This document shows positions 22,926 through 34,457 of a stretch of DNA of 64,000 nucleotides, in pieces; position 1 is the first letter of the stretch, and the number at the start of each line of letters is the position of its first letter. Position numbers and translations under genes: made by a program. Under the pieces are notes generated by a model. That model did not search any database. It worked only from the letters and a program-made list of their open reading frames with translations, and was not told where the DNA came from. This DNA comes from Halocafeteria seosinensis (Eukaryota; Sar; Bigyra; Bicosoecida), in contig LVLI01000305.1 in NCBI GenBank assembly GCA_001687465.1, positions 124,001 to 188,000 on the forward strand. Direction: 5' to 3'.

Positions 22926-23544
22926 GTGCCAACGCTGGGTTTTGCTTCTGCCGCTCTTCTTGACGCTATCAATCCTGTCCTCGCCGCACTTTACGGACAG
23001 GGTTCCTGCAAACAGAGTATGTATGTGAAATGATTTGAATGCGCTGTGTAGCCGCCTGAGAAAATTCGTCTTTCGTATGTGTGCGTGCCGTCGGTTCTCC
23101 TCTTCGATTTAGCGCGCTCTTGGTATTTTCAAAACCAGAGTTTGTATTGTTTTGTTTTGCATGTATAATCGCATTCCATGGCGTATACAAAGTGGTGTAG
23201 TGCAATCCTCGAGCTTGAATGACGTATTGAACTTGTTGTTGTAATTAACTCCAAAATTACACACCACATTCCCTATTCAGTCTTTATTTATACTGCCTAT
23301 TTTCATGACATAACCTCTATCAAGCACTGGCAGTATCGTATCTAGTCTCTGGAACACTCTCAAGACCCTCCTACTTTCCTCCTCCGTGAAGGTGGTCAAG
23401 ACACCCCATATATACATATACACACACAGTCCGTGACACACAGATTCAAAAACTATTTGTATTGTATTGTAATTGTGACAATTTTCCCACTATACACAGA
23501 GGTGTCTCTAGACGAATAGAAGGTGGGATTAAACCTAGTACACA
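22926..23544. other. Divergent intergenic region upstream of RPB6
   Basis: 619 bp, AT-rich toward RPB6. A CCATATATACATATA run near 23406 could be TATA-like, but it is about 140 bp before the ATG. No gene seen. Confidence 0.5.
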
Positions 23545-24043
23545 ATGGCGGCGGCTGGCGAAGGAGCTCCCAGTTACACTGCATATGATGATCTAGACGC
23601 CTTTGGAGATGAATTAGAAAGGGAAGAACAGCGTGTTGAATTCATTCCCGAGCAGCAAGAAGGCGCTGCAGCCGATGGCGACGAACAGGGAGATGAATAT
23701 CAGGGGGACGAGGATATGCAAGGAGCCCCCACTGACGCGTACGAACAGAGGATGACAACACGATATATGACAAAATACGAAAGAGCACGCATTTTAGGGA
23801 CCCGCGCACTACAATTAAGGTAAGCTGAAGAACCGGTATGGTACCATCTGCTTGCTCAGTATTTATTCATTGGATGGCGATTGCAGCTTAAATGCCCCAC
23901 CGCTGGTGGAGATACAAGGCGAAACAGACCCACTACGCATTGCCATGCGCGAACTAAAGGAGAATAGAATCCCAATTATAGTGAGAAGGTTTCTCCCCGA
24001 TGGAAGTCACGAGGACTGGAAGGCAACTGAACTAATTCAGTAG
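23545..24043 (+). CDS. RPB6: RPB6/RPABC2, shared subunit of RNA polymerases I, II and III
   Basis: Exons 23545-23819 and 23887-24043 flank a 67-bp intron, giving 143 aa. The acidic N-terminal half ([15 protein letters not shown]) is followed by the conserved [20 protein letters not shown] block, and exon 2 supplies [20 protein letters not shown] and [15 protein letters not shown]6 is an assembly subunit of all three nuclear RNA polymerases, homologous to bacterial omega, docking at the clamp foot. The family's usual NAPVMVELEGETDP sequence is slightly diverged here ([14 protein letters not shown]). The stop is 197 bp from the convergent TBC gene. Confidence 0.97.
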
Positions 24044-24239
24044 AAACAGGGACCGCTCTAGCGATGACCGTGTACAGTATGTACTTTGATGTGGGCAGAG
24101 CCCCATATTATTATTTATTAAGGTTGTTCCAGGACGAATATGGAGGTCTACTTCATAAGGATCCGCTAGCTGAATATGTATTGTCATTTAAATGAAACAG
24201 TAGAGCTGGAAACAATCGACACCCGACTAGTTTCGCCAG

Positions 24240-27200
24240 CTACTTCTTGGTAAAATGTTGTTGCTCCACGTAGTGCATCATCCGAGCAAGGCTTCTCGCT
24301 GACGAGGAGTAAAAGAACATTTCTGGCTTGTCGACCCACTCTGCAGCATCGTAGCTCTCTTCGGGGCTGAAGGCCTTCGTACTACGGTATTCCTTGAAAT
24401 ACCGTATTGGACTGATTTCAGGGGAAGTGCGGACCCAGGTTAGCTTCTTTGTCTTGCTTTCCCCTGGAGATGATCCTTTGGAGCTGCGCCCACTACCGGG
24501 TCCCGATTCTGGAGAACGCTTTGCTCCTGAACCTTTTACTTGGTTAGGATTCGACAACGCATGCTGGGCTACTGGTGGGGAGGATCGCGAAACCGCCGGG
24601 GCACGCTTTTGCACCCCTCTGGAACGGTGACCTGCCTCTGAGTCAGTGGGTGACGCCACTGAACTGGTTTCTTTTGCATGGGTTGCCTTTCTACGAAGAG
24701 CAGGTGAAGCCTTGAACGTCGAAAACCTGCTCGGCACACTACTTAGCGATATGTCTTTAGCACGTTGCTGGCCATCAACTTCAGGAGCTTTGCTATTGCG
24801 GGCATTAAGAGAAGGAGATGGCTTGAATGTCGAAAATCTGCTGGGAACGGCCATTTTTGCAGGAGGGGGCGCGTCTTCCGTATGGTGCTGCCTATCATTC
24901 GGAGATTTTTTGGGGGATTTGCGGGGACCTGTGCGTTTTGGAGTGGATGGTTTTCTCTTCTCGACTTTTGCGTGCTCTTCTGTCCGACGATTTTTTTCGT
25001 CTTCCATTCCTCCAAGGGCGTCAAGGAACTTTGCGCTCATTCCGTGTCTAACATTCTTACTCACTAGCCCTCTCTTTGAGTTTTTCCGCGACACTTTTCC
25101 TTGTTTTGGATTGGCAACTCGAGATGAACTCTGGGTATTCACTGATACTCTTCCACGTGATCCTTCATGAGTTAAAGAACGAAGGTACGCGTCACTCATT
25201 TCCCGGTTCACGATTTCACTGACTACTGGTTCCATGGACACTTCGTTGTCTTCTTCATTCGGCGACGGATGAAGAGCACCAGAGGTGTCGGTTGGTGCTG
25301 CATCATCAATGTTCAAGGAATCCGTAGTCGTGGTAACATGGACCGACTTCTCTTTCAACTGAGGTTGAATCAAAGTACCGCCGATAGTTTGCGAGGAAAG
25401 CAAAATCTGGGGAGAAGGGTAAGACAGATCTTGTGAAACAACCTCATGACTACTATCGGAGGTAGAGGTATGGTTCCCCTCCGACGCAGAAGCCAACACC
25501 TCCGCAGCTTCGGCAAATTCGTGATGGCTGCTAATGGAAGATCGCTGTTGTGTTGTGGAGTCCCGAGAAACAACAGTTGTGGTCTCAGTCATCTGCGTCA
25601 CGGAGTTTGGACTGCTGCTAGCTACTGTCTGATGAGCTTCACTTTTTGTGTTGCCCTTGTTTACCAAATCTTCGGCTCTGTGCTCGATTGCTTTTGGTTC
25701 AGAGTTCAGGGCAGTGGTCGTCTGAAGATACTCTTTGGCGACTTCTTCAAGCTCTCTGCCCCTCTTTGAATTCTCTGGGAAGGGGGCAGTATTGCTCTCC
25801 AAATCTGAGTTGCCGACAGTGTCATTTGGGAGGCTGGAAGATTTGCTCGGGATATCCCGGTGAGACGAAGTGGGCGCATTTTCCCTATCCTCGGAATCAG
25901 GGAACGAGACGTATACCTCATCGCCTGGTTCCTCACTACCGACTGAAGAGCTTCCATCGCTTGAGTAACTCTCCTCGGAGTTGTAACCTTCGGGGTACTC
26001 TGTATCTACTTGCACGCTAACAACACCCTTCGAGATAGACAGTGCTGTCTCAGCTGTGTGATAGGACGCACCGCCCCGCATGGAAGTCGATGCTCTAGGT
26101 GCTGCTGCATCTGCTGTAATGACCCTACTATCACTCATAGTGGGCTTAGTGTCTTGAATTTTAGACGCCTTGTCGGAGCTGGCTTTGGTTTTATCCACTT
26201 TTGAGGAGGACTGTTCCAAACTTGGTCCATTATCCTCACTATAGCCTTCCAACGGAGGATGCCCGGGCTTACGCCCAAGATGTGCTTCCTTCATCTCATC
26301 CCCACCTTCAGTCACAGTTGTAGCACGTACTGAGTAGAGAACTCGGTTAGACTCGCTACCCTCATTTGCAGCATCCCCGTTTAGGATGGGCTCATTTAAA
26401 CTTGATTTTGTATTGTCAGGGGCACCAAGTTTCTGCTTCCTCATATCGTCTAAGACACCACCTTGATCATTGGCGCTTACAGAGTCATTGTCTGGGTGAA
26501 CAGATGAAGAAGCAGCACTTGAATTAAATGTAGCAACACTTTCGACGCTGTTAGAGGGTTCACCACTTCCAGAATGACTCATGACAGAGGAGAATTTGGA
26601 GCCGGAAACTACAACGCGTGTAGTCGAACTGTAGTTGATTCGTTGCGACTCAGACGAGAAAGTACTAACCATGTAGGTGCTTTCTTCTTCGGTTTGGTTT
26701 TGATGAGAGTTTTCCTGTTGGGTGGTTACTTGTGCGGCCCTCGACTCGGTTTCCGCGAAATCACCGTCGGATTCTCCTTCGGAGGAGGAAGCGTCTATAA
26801 ACTTTGTTTCGACAGTCACTGCACCCTCCTTACGAGGTACCTGAGTTTTCTTGTCCTCAGCTGAGGTTTGGGTAGTTTCCTCTTCTTCGTCCTCTGAAAC
26901 GTCGATGAAGGTTGGGCGGGACACTGCGTGCTGTACCGTAGGTTTCCCTACCGTATCGTTAGAGGACCTTTCTTGGAAACGAAGAGGATGGTTCTTGCCG
27001 ATGGTTACGATCGCATAAGAGCTTAGCTTCAGGTTTGGACGACTGTCAAGTGGCTGGTTAAAGTTTGGATCATCAAGGGCATGGGCAATCAAACCTAAGG
27101 TGTCAGTCTTAAGCTTGCTGTAGAACATAGAACTACGGTCCGCGTTTACAAGAGCAGGTATAAATTCTCCTTCTATTGTTTCGATAGTCTTCGCAGAAAG

Positions 27201-29200
27201 ATTCAACTTAAGCGCTTTAGCAAATACTTGCGCACCGTAACCGTCCATAAGGCACTTAGGTCCCTGACTGGCAATAACATTGCGAACTTCGTCAAATGAA
27301 TGACAACTTAGCAAATCATCCTTGCATGATTCCAGTAGCGAGAGTACAAGGGAGTACACTGCTTTCCACCCTTCCATTAGAAATATGTCCCATGCACGTG
27401 CCACAAACTCCCAATGAAATTGACCGCTGATAAAGAGTGTGGCCATCCACTCTCCTCCGTATACAACTGGGTCACTGCCGACTTTATCCAAGTGTGCTAC
27501 AATGTCAGGATCTGAGCGGCGCAAGAGCTCCCGGATGGTGTAGACTTTTGATTGCAAGTAAAACCCTTTGTCGTGATACAGAGTATCCAGCTTTGACGGA
27601 GGAGCTTGCATGATCGCATCCAGCATCCAAAAGGCCTGTCCTTCCGTCATGTAACATAGAAGGAAAGCAGCGTAAAGTGTAACGTAGGAATGATACTCTG
27701 ACTGCGGATTGTTCAGTAAGTATGCTTGAATTAATCGTATCAGGGCTTCTATGTAACCTGTCGTCGTGTTACTTGGAGGGATTGTGAACATCTCCTGATA
27801 CTTAAATACCACTCTGGCGTCCTTCCGGATGAGTTCCAATAGGTCTTGATCTATTGCAACCGTTTCCTGTTGCAAATTCCCGTAAAAGCCTGCATTGCTT
27901 GAAAATGTCAAGCTACTTGAATCTACATTCTGAGGGAACCGAACGTACGCAGATAGCTCTCATGGCGAACGAGCGGCTTCTTTGCGCCGGAATGTTTCAG
28001 TTCTTCTTCGACTTCGCGAGTAGTTCTTGAGGAAATGGGGTTGATGGCCGCCAATCTCGCCCAAGCCTGGGGACGCTGAATATCCGGAATTCCTAACCGA
28101 GCATACTTTCTAAGTTTGTTTTCTTTATGCACAGCATGCCTGTATTTACAGAAAGAAGTTGCTTTCAACAGCAGACACTCAAACCCACTTCTTGTACGAA
28201 CATACTTCGCCCAGCTTTCCAGAATTTCTTTCCACGGACGGAAGCGGTAGTCCACCTTGAAAGATTCAATGTCTGCATCCACGTTCGGATCTATTTCGGT
28301 GCCGATGAATTTGTCGACATCATGATCCAGCACGACTTGCACGATCTCTTCGTCCTCGTCTTCTTCGTCATCCAGAGGTGACTCACTCCTGTTTTCTTCC
28401 CTTTTCACGGGACCAAATCTATTGGTGGTATTCTTTCGCTCTTTAGAACCCGCGGTACGTGAATACTTTTTTGGCTTTGTGTGCACTTCCCATCCCTTTG
28501 GAACAACCGTTTCTTCGAATTCACTGCCTGACTCGGTCTCTTCTTCCTGATCAGTACTGTGCACTTGTGTTATAGGTGCGGATACTGTAGTAGTATCCTC
28601 GGTAAACGTAACACGTTCTTTGTTAGCTTGTTGTGGACGCTTTGCTTCATGATTCGGAACTACGCTTCGTTCGAAGCGCCCTGGCTTTTTCAACGGAACG
28701 TCTATCGTTGTTTCTGCTTCAATGGCTTCAATTTCAACTGGGACATTATCCAAAGGATCATCCGCGTGCTTTGACTCCTGATGAGGTGAGGGTTTATAGT
28801 TTTGAATAGCGCAATGGTGATGTTGGTATCCAAGAGCTCGAATACTTACCTCAACCGTGCCCATTTCCTCAAGGGTTGCATCCCTTGCTGCCTGCTTTTC
28901 CTGCTCCCCTTCTTCATCATTCTCTGGGGAATGCCTTTTCCTATGTTCCCTGGAGCGCTTGCTTTTTTTATGCGATTTGAGGCTCTTATGAGAGCCATGT
29001 CGTCTGTAGCGTCCTTCTTCTTCCTTCGTGCCTTTCGGCCGGTGGGAGGATCCTCCATGCTCTTTGGAGGACGATGAATGATGATGATGCTTATGCTTCC
29101 GACGACGACTCGAGCTGCTTCTGGAGTCGTCATCTCCTGGGCTCTCTGCTGCAACTGGGCTCTGGGGTCCTTGCGGATGGTTGGAAAGAGAAGCGCTCAT
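24240..29200 (-). CDS. Large TBC-domain protein lacking Arg and Gln fingers
   Basis: Exons 29200-27949 and 27889-24240 are joined by a 59-bp intron; an additional in-frame 72-bp intron (28849-28778, GTAAGT...CATCAG) is likely, making the protein 1,609 aa instead of 1,633. The N-terminus is Ser/His/Lys-rich. A TBC (Rab-GAP) domain spans the main splice junction: the start RLGIPDIQRPQAWARL, then IDQDLLELIRKD, NPQSEYHSYVTLYAAFLLCY, EGQAFWML and the C-lobe motif RAWDIFLMEGWKAVY. Catalytic TBC domains have IxxDxxR and YxQ; here these positions read IDQDLLE and EYHSYV, so both fingers are absent. After about residue 730 the protein is a long disordered Ser/Thr/Glu-rich region and then basic repeats with RFSTFK motifs. 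It is probably a non-catalytic Rab-binding or scaffold protein (inference). Confidence 0.88.
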
Positions 29201-30102
29201 TTTTTCGTTTCTCTCCCCTATCCTTCCTTCAAGTGCCTTTATTCACTCAACACGATGGCTAATACAGGATTTTTTGCCTTTGAATCGCTATGGGAAACGA
29301 GTCCCTTTAGCAACCGGACAAACTTGACAGCACAAAACTCACTTGAATATTGTCTACAGGGTCTAGATCCACTTCGGTTTCTCCCCCGGTTTGTGGTCCG
29401 TTGCCCGGCCACACCCGCATGCACTCTTTTTGTTCTATGAGTCACTAGGGGGCCCTAGTAGGGGAATGAGTTCAGCATAGATCGACGCTACAGGTGTAGC
29501 CCATAAAATGGATAGGATTTGATACAGCAGCGGAGTGGATCAGAACTGTGTCATTTTGGGTAATACTGTGGTTAATAGGCACCGCTGCGACGAATTCAAC
29601 TCGAAAACCGAATTGGAGCTGGATTTCGATTAGGCCTGTAGGTGTCTTCCTCAAGGTTCTGAAAAAGGCAGGAGCAGGGTCATAGTTGGTAACCACTACC
29701 AGCAGAGTATACCACCATATGTAGCCGTACAATACACATACATGTGATAGCCAGTTGTGTGGTAGATTCTTCTGATTGACATTCAGGACGTTTGCTGGCT
29801 CTCAAGTGCAAATAAATACAGGAGCTTCATCTCTTGTGCAGTGTCCATTGTTAGTTAAATCAGAATGGTGTATAGTGCCGCTTGATTACCAGGCACGTCC
29901 ATCACGCTCGATTGTAGCACGACGAGACTCTCGAGAGAGTTCAAGTTGAAGTTATCCAAATCGTCCTTTCACAGGTTTTTAGCTTAGTTGTGTGCATATA
30001 CTGTCTGTAGGCCAACTACAGTTGTTCTGGTACAGTTTGTAAAGAACCCTTTCGTCACTTACACTGTACACTCACTGAATTGGTATTGGGTGTCCCCTGG
30101 AA
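29201..30102. other. Divergent intergenic region, TBC gene / PH gene
   Basis: 902 bp without a supported gene. It contains the 14-bp inverted repeat CTAGGGGGCCCTAG (29445-29458) and several GTACAG/TGTAC words near 30030-30070, just before the PH gene. Short reading frames on both strands do not join into anything recognisable. Confidence 0.5.
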
Positions 30103-32075
30103 ATGGCGTCGCAAGATACCGAGAGCACCGACGATGGAGTGCCCACACGTCGTCAAAAGCGCCAAACGAGCGCTGTATACCTCCCTGCTGACAAGGAAAA
30201 GGACGGCTCCCTGCCTGGTGCTCAATCTAGTCAAGGGGATGGCGTTGGTGAAGGTGGGACCGCCGCACTAGCGCAGCAAAGTTCAGAGGAGGATAGCGAA
30301 TTCGGTGGACAATCTTCAACCAGGAAGCTACGCCCAGAAGAAGAATATGAAGGGATCCCTATGTCGGCCGTACGCGGTGCCCCAGAAGTAGGGAAACGGT
30401 GTACTTTGCGAGGTTGGTTGTGGAAGCGTGGAGAGCAGTCCGCCTTCAAAAAATGGAAACGACGATGGGTTGTCCTGAGAGGTGAGGTTCTTTCTCTGAG
30501 AGTGGGTCTCGTGACAGCTGTTTCTCGACATACTTCCCGTTGCTCCTGCAGAATCCTTAATGTACTATTACGCGAGTATGGACGCACAGAAACCGAAAGG
30601 AATTATTGCTCTGGACGGCGCCGGTCTGCAGGTAAGATATACGCGAAGCTTGCATCACTTATCACCCTTCAACCACGGCAGTTTGTTTCACCGTTCATGC
30701 CAGATAGAAGACAAAAAGTTTCTGAAACGTCCTGCGTGCTTTGTAATAACCACCAAAACTCTTCGGTAAGTAGCAATGATTGATTGGCTAGAATCTTCGC
30801 TATGTGGGTACCATGCGAAGACTTCGGTAGTGCAGCAAATTCTATTTCCACGGGGAGGATGCAGCCGACACATCTACTTGGACTCAGACGCTCCGCAGTA
30901 ATGCCCCGATTATCATGGGTGAACCCCTTGTGTATGATGAGTTCCAAGATGACGATATACTGGATGCCGTGTATAGCCACTTCCATGGGCAGCGAGAGGA
31001 AGATATTCCCCGTCCGGAAGATATGTCTGAGGAAGACTACAATGCTGTTATGAAGGCATTGCATGACCAAGAACACAGTAACCAATCCAACGACAAGAGT
31101 GCACCCGCAGAAAATAACGACAACCACGAAGACCATGATGAAAGAGACAGCATCGAAGTACAGGACGCGGATCCATCTGAAGTTGATGTGTCTTCTCTTC
31201 TTACTGACCCTGGCATTGCTAGTGAGATTGCTTCTACGGGTTACAATACACAAATGGCTTGGATGCTTCTCGGCGATGTCGCCAAACAGTCTGGGAGTTT
31301 GCAAGAGAGAGTGAATTTGCTTGAAAAACAGTTGGAGCATCTCGCTTCCGAAACTAACATCGATAGCTCATCTAGCGCCCTGGAAGCGGAATTGCTGGTG
31401 CTGAGGAAACGGCACAAGGAAATGCAAGACCGCGTCACTAGTGCCGAATCAGAGTCGCTTGAGTCGAGTATGGCGGCTTCTAGGGCTACAGCAGAGCTGC
31501 GCACTCTAAGAGATGCGTACACTGCTTTACAGCAAAAGGAGAAAAGCGCTGAAGAGAGGATTGACGAACTGGAACAGCGGCTTGAGCAGTTGCGTTCTAC
31601 ATCTCTACCGTTGGAGTCCTCTACCGATATTGACACCAATCAGTTAAACACTGGAGAAGAACCTACCGCGGAATCTACCAATGGAACTAGGAACGCTCAA
31701 AGTCACCTAGTCGCTCGAGACGCAGCAGCGGCGGAGATGGAAGGCTCACAAGTCGAGTCAAAAAGTGGAGATGGAAAACAGGAAGAGAATCAGGCCGCAT
31801 CGCAAAAGGAGGAGAACGATACTGGACAATCGGCTATGGCTACGGATCAATTCCAAGACGCCAACACGAATTCGGCAGCTCAACAATTGGCAGCTTATAA
31901 AAAGCTAGTCACTGAACTGCGCAGTGGTCTGGCCAAAAAGGGACTGGAAGTGCAGAGTTTGACCCGAGACCTGAACAATGCGAGGCAAGAAGCCAATTCT
32001 CTACGCAAGGAATTACTGCGCTTATATGCCCGATCGAAGGCGTCCTCATACGGAACGGGGGAATCGCAAGCATGA
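30103..32075 (+). CDS. PH-domain protein with C-terminal coiled coils
   Basis: Exons 30103-30481, 30552-30631, 30704-30765 and 30836-32075 (introns 70, 72 and 70 bp) give 586 aa. A pleckstrin homology domain at about residues 100-210 is split over all four exons: TLRGWLWKRGEQSAFKKWKRRW, LRESLMYYYAS, PKGIIALDG, FLKRPACFVITTKT and the terminal Trp in TSTWTQTLRSN. This pattern fits membrane phosphoinositide binding. After an acidic linker, two coiled-coil regions follow (about residues 340-450 and 530-570), the first with heptads such as LEKQLEHLASE. It is probably a membrane-recruited adaptor; no enzymatic domain is seen. Its stop lies 18 bp from that of the convergent aminopeptidase gene. Confidence 0.85.
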
Positions 32076-32093
32076 CCCTCTGTAGCTGATCAC

Positions 32094-33170
32094 CTATCTG
32101 GTCGTTGTTGTAGAGTCTTCTGCTTCCTCCTTTAGTTTTTGAAGTTCCACATCTTCTCCCTCATACGCTGTTAGAACCTCTGCTCCGTGATTTGTTACTA
32201 ATACTGTATGCTCGTATTGGGCGGATCTTAAGTCGTCCCTAGTCGCAATTGTCCATCCATCACTCCAACAGTAGCAGCTGCCGCTACCTTCAGTGATCAT
32301 TGGCTCGATGGTGAACGTCATTCCTTCTTCAAGAACAAATTTATCGCTGTTCCTAAAGTGTTTTACTAGTGGCTTCGTGTGCATGCTCGTTCCAATTCCA
32401 TGACCCTGGTACTCCCGAACAATTCCGTAGCCGTAGTGCGAAACAACTTCATCGATGGTGGTTCCAATAACTCCCAGTTCCACTCCAGGACCTACTTTCT
32501 CGATGCTATCTACTAAGGACTTCTTCGTTGCATACATTAACTGTTTTGATTCTGCATCCGTATCCGAAGCAATGAATGTCCTGCAGTTGTCTCCAAAGTA
32601 GCCATTGACGTAGCATGTAACGTCGATCGCTACGATGTCTCCTAATTGTACTTCAACGCTGCGCATGCATTGGCAAAATATGATAGGCCTTGGATATCCG
32701 ACACTACTCCCAAAGAATCAACATACTCATCTGGAATCCCATGGCAGATTACATTGTTCACGGATATGCAGACGCTCTTTGGGAATCCCATGTAGGTCAG
32801 AGGGGCCGGATACACGTTCTGCTCAATGAACTTGTTATGGACTTTCTCGTCTATTTCGTCCGTACTTCTCCCGGGCTGCACAAATTCGCCGGCAAATGCG
32901 AGTACATCTCTGGCAACTTTGGCAGCATCCCTCATCCCTTGAATAGTGTCCTGGGAGGTATGGACAGCCGACGGAGGCATTCCAATGGGGTTGGCACCAT
33001 CTCTTCGCGCATACGGCGGTCTCGGGATCCCTTGCGGTACTGTCCGCGGTGGGCTCAGGTTTCCTTTAAACCTGCAAGAAACAGCACTTCAAGGTCATTT
33101 TGGCATGTGCACACATGTATGGAAACACTGCTTCCTACCTGGGAACCCGCGGAAGGCGTGGCAGCGTCAT
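32094..33170 (-). CDS. MAP1: Type I methionine aminopeptidase
   Basis: Exons 33170-33139 (32 bp), 33071-32727 and 32658-32094 (introns 67 and 68 bp) give 313 aa. The first exon is tiny; its ATG is the first one after an in-frame stop, and the splice yields RVPRFKGNLSPPR, matching the family's pre-catalytic segment. Metal ligands and active-site residues are present: VICHGIPD (catalytic His), IDVTCYVNGYFGDN (two Asp), YQGHGIGTSMH (His), FTIEPMI (Glu) and SAQYEHTVLV (Glu). The enzyme removes initiator Met from nascent chains. Cytosolic MetAP1 usually carries an N-terminal zinc-finger region; none is visible here, and the short N-terminus is Arg/Pro-rich, so an organellar or simplified form is possible. 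Confidence 0.92.
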
Positions 33171-34457
33171 GGAGACGAACACAAACACAGACCACCCAAA
33201 ACCTAGAGGGCAGCGAGCTAGTACCCGATAATAGTGAATGGAGGGGGTGGTGTGACAATGACCTCAATATGTATTTGATTGAATGGACGGGACGAACATG
33301 ACATCCGAGCTTCACAAAGTCAGTCCAGTGTCTCCACTGGACTCTCCAGTTTAATTTCACTGAAGCAGTCTGTTTGACATTTCTCTAAAGATGATAACAT
33401 TGAAAGCAAAGTATATACTCTGCGCATGCATGCACGCTTTGGATTGCTTTCGCACTCCCTCAACACGTTGGTGAGCCACCTACCCGCTTTGTGCTGGGGG
33501 TTCAGTGACCCTCTCGCAAGAAGCCGCCTCCACTCACGGAGAGTCAGAACACGCTACAGCAAATGACCGGACTCCCGGATGCGAACTACGAAGATTACTG
33601 GGAGCAAACCGAAGCTACAGAAACACCTGGGCAAGAGAGTAGCTACCACGTCAGGTGGCGGCACCACATATGTGTGCGTTTGGCTCAGCTGCCACCAGTC
33701 GGATCGTGTTTGACGCGTCGATCGCCCCGGCATTATGCGACGCTTCTGCCGCGGGGTCTGGGATGACTATCCCCAGTTCGTGGACTGCTTGGCTTGTGCA
33801 CGCTGTGTGCGGGGACCACGTCGTGCCACTTCCGCGGTGTGCCTGGTACAATGTTGGGCATATCCTGGTTGAACTCTTTCAGCGGCCATTTGTTAATCTC
33901 CGGGTTCAGGGTGCGAACTTCGCACAAGCCAGTAGTTGGGTTGTTTTGAGATTGAGTTGGTCAATAGTCTCATCGTGGCCTGGTAGTCTGCTCGGGCGTT
34001 ACGGAATCCGGACCTCATGCGCTAGCCTCGTAACACATCTAACACAGACGCCAAAAACATGGTCAGACCCAGCGCCCATTTTGACGCCCCGCGGTAGAAC
34101 CTGATCAGCGTTTACCGAGCACTTCTGGCATAATCTGGGATCTTCCTTTTCAGCATTCTCATCAGATTCTCGGTGTGTATTCGTTTTGCTCCTACCGGAA
34201 GACGTGTGGTCTACAGGGTACGCTAGGCCATGCAAGGAGTTAACCCCCGCTCCTACCAGATTACGCTAGACCGTGTAAAGGATAAACGGTTTCATAAACC
34301 CTACCGGGAACCTCTCTAGCATCTTCACGTTGTGGCGCATCAACGTGACTGACAGTTTGGCCGTAATCAGCTTGCCGCATCTCCTCTTTCCCCAGCGGGA
34401 GCCTGGTCCTTTCCTGGCAATTCTTTTGATAAACTTGATCGCGTCTTCCCCGCGGGT
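33171..34457. other. Gene-poor interval between aminopeptidase and RING genes
   Basis: 1,287 bp, moderately GC-rich, with many short overlapping frames on both strands (the longest about 150 codons at 33655-34104 on +), none with a recognisable motif. Imperfect direct repeats lie at about 34189-34290, sharing GCTCCTACC and ACGCTAG. It may hold decayed coding or mobile sequence, but I cannot identify the source. Confidence 0.4.

Noticed and set aside
29239-29732. Small genes between the TBC and PH genes
   Set aside because: Frames of 60-86 codons on both strands do not join through plausible splice sites and show no recognisable motif.
33655-34104. A 149-codon frame on the + strand as a possible gene
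   Set aside because: No motif, no splice context, and other frames on both strands are equally open; composition alone explains it.
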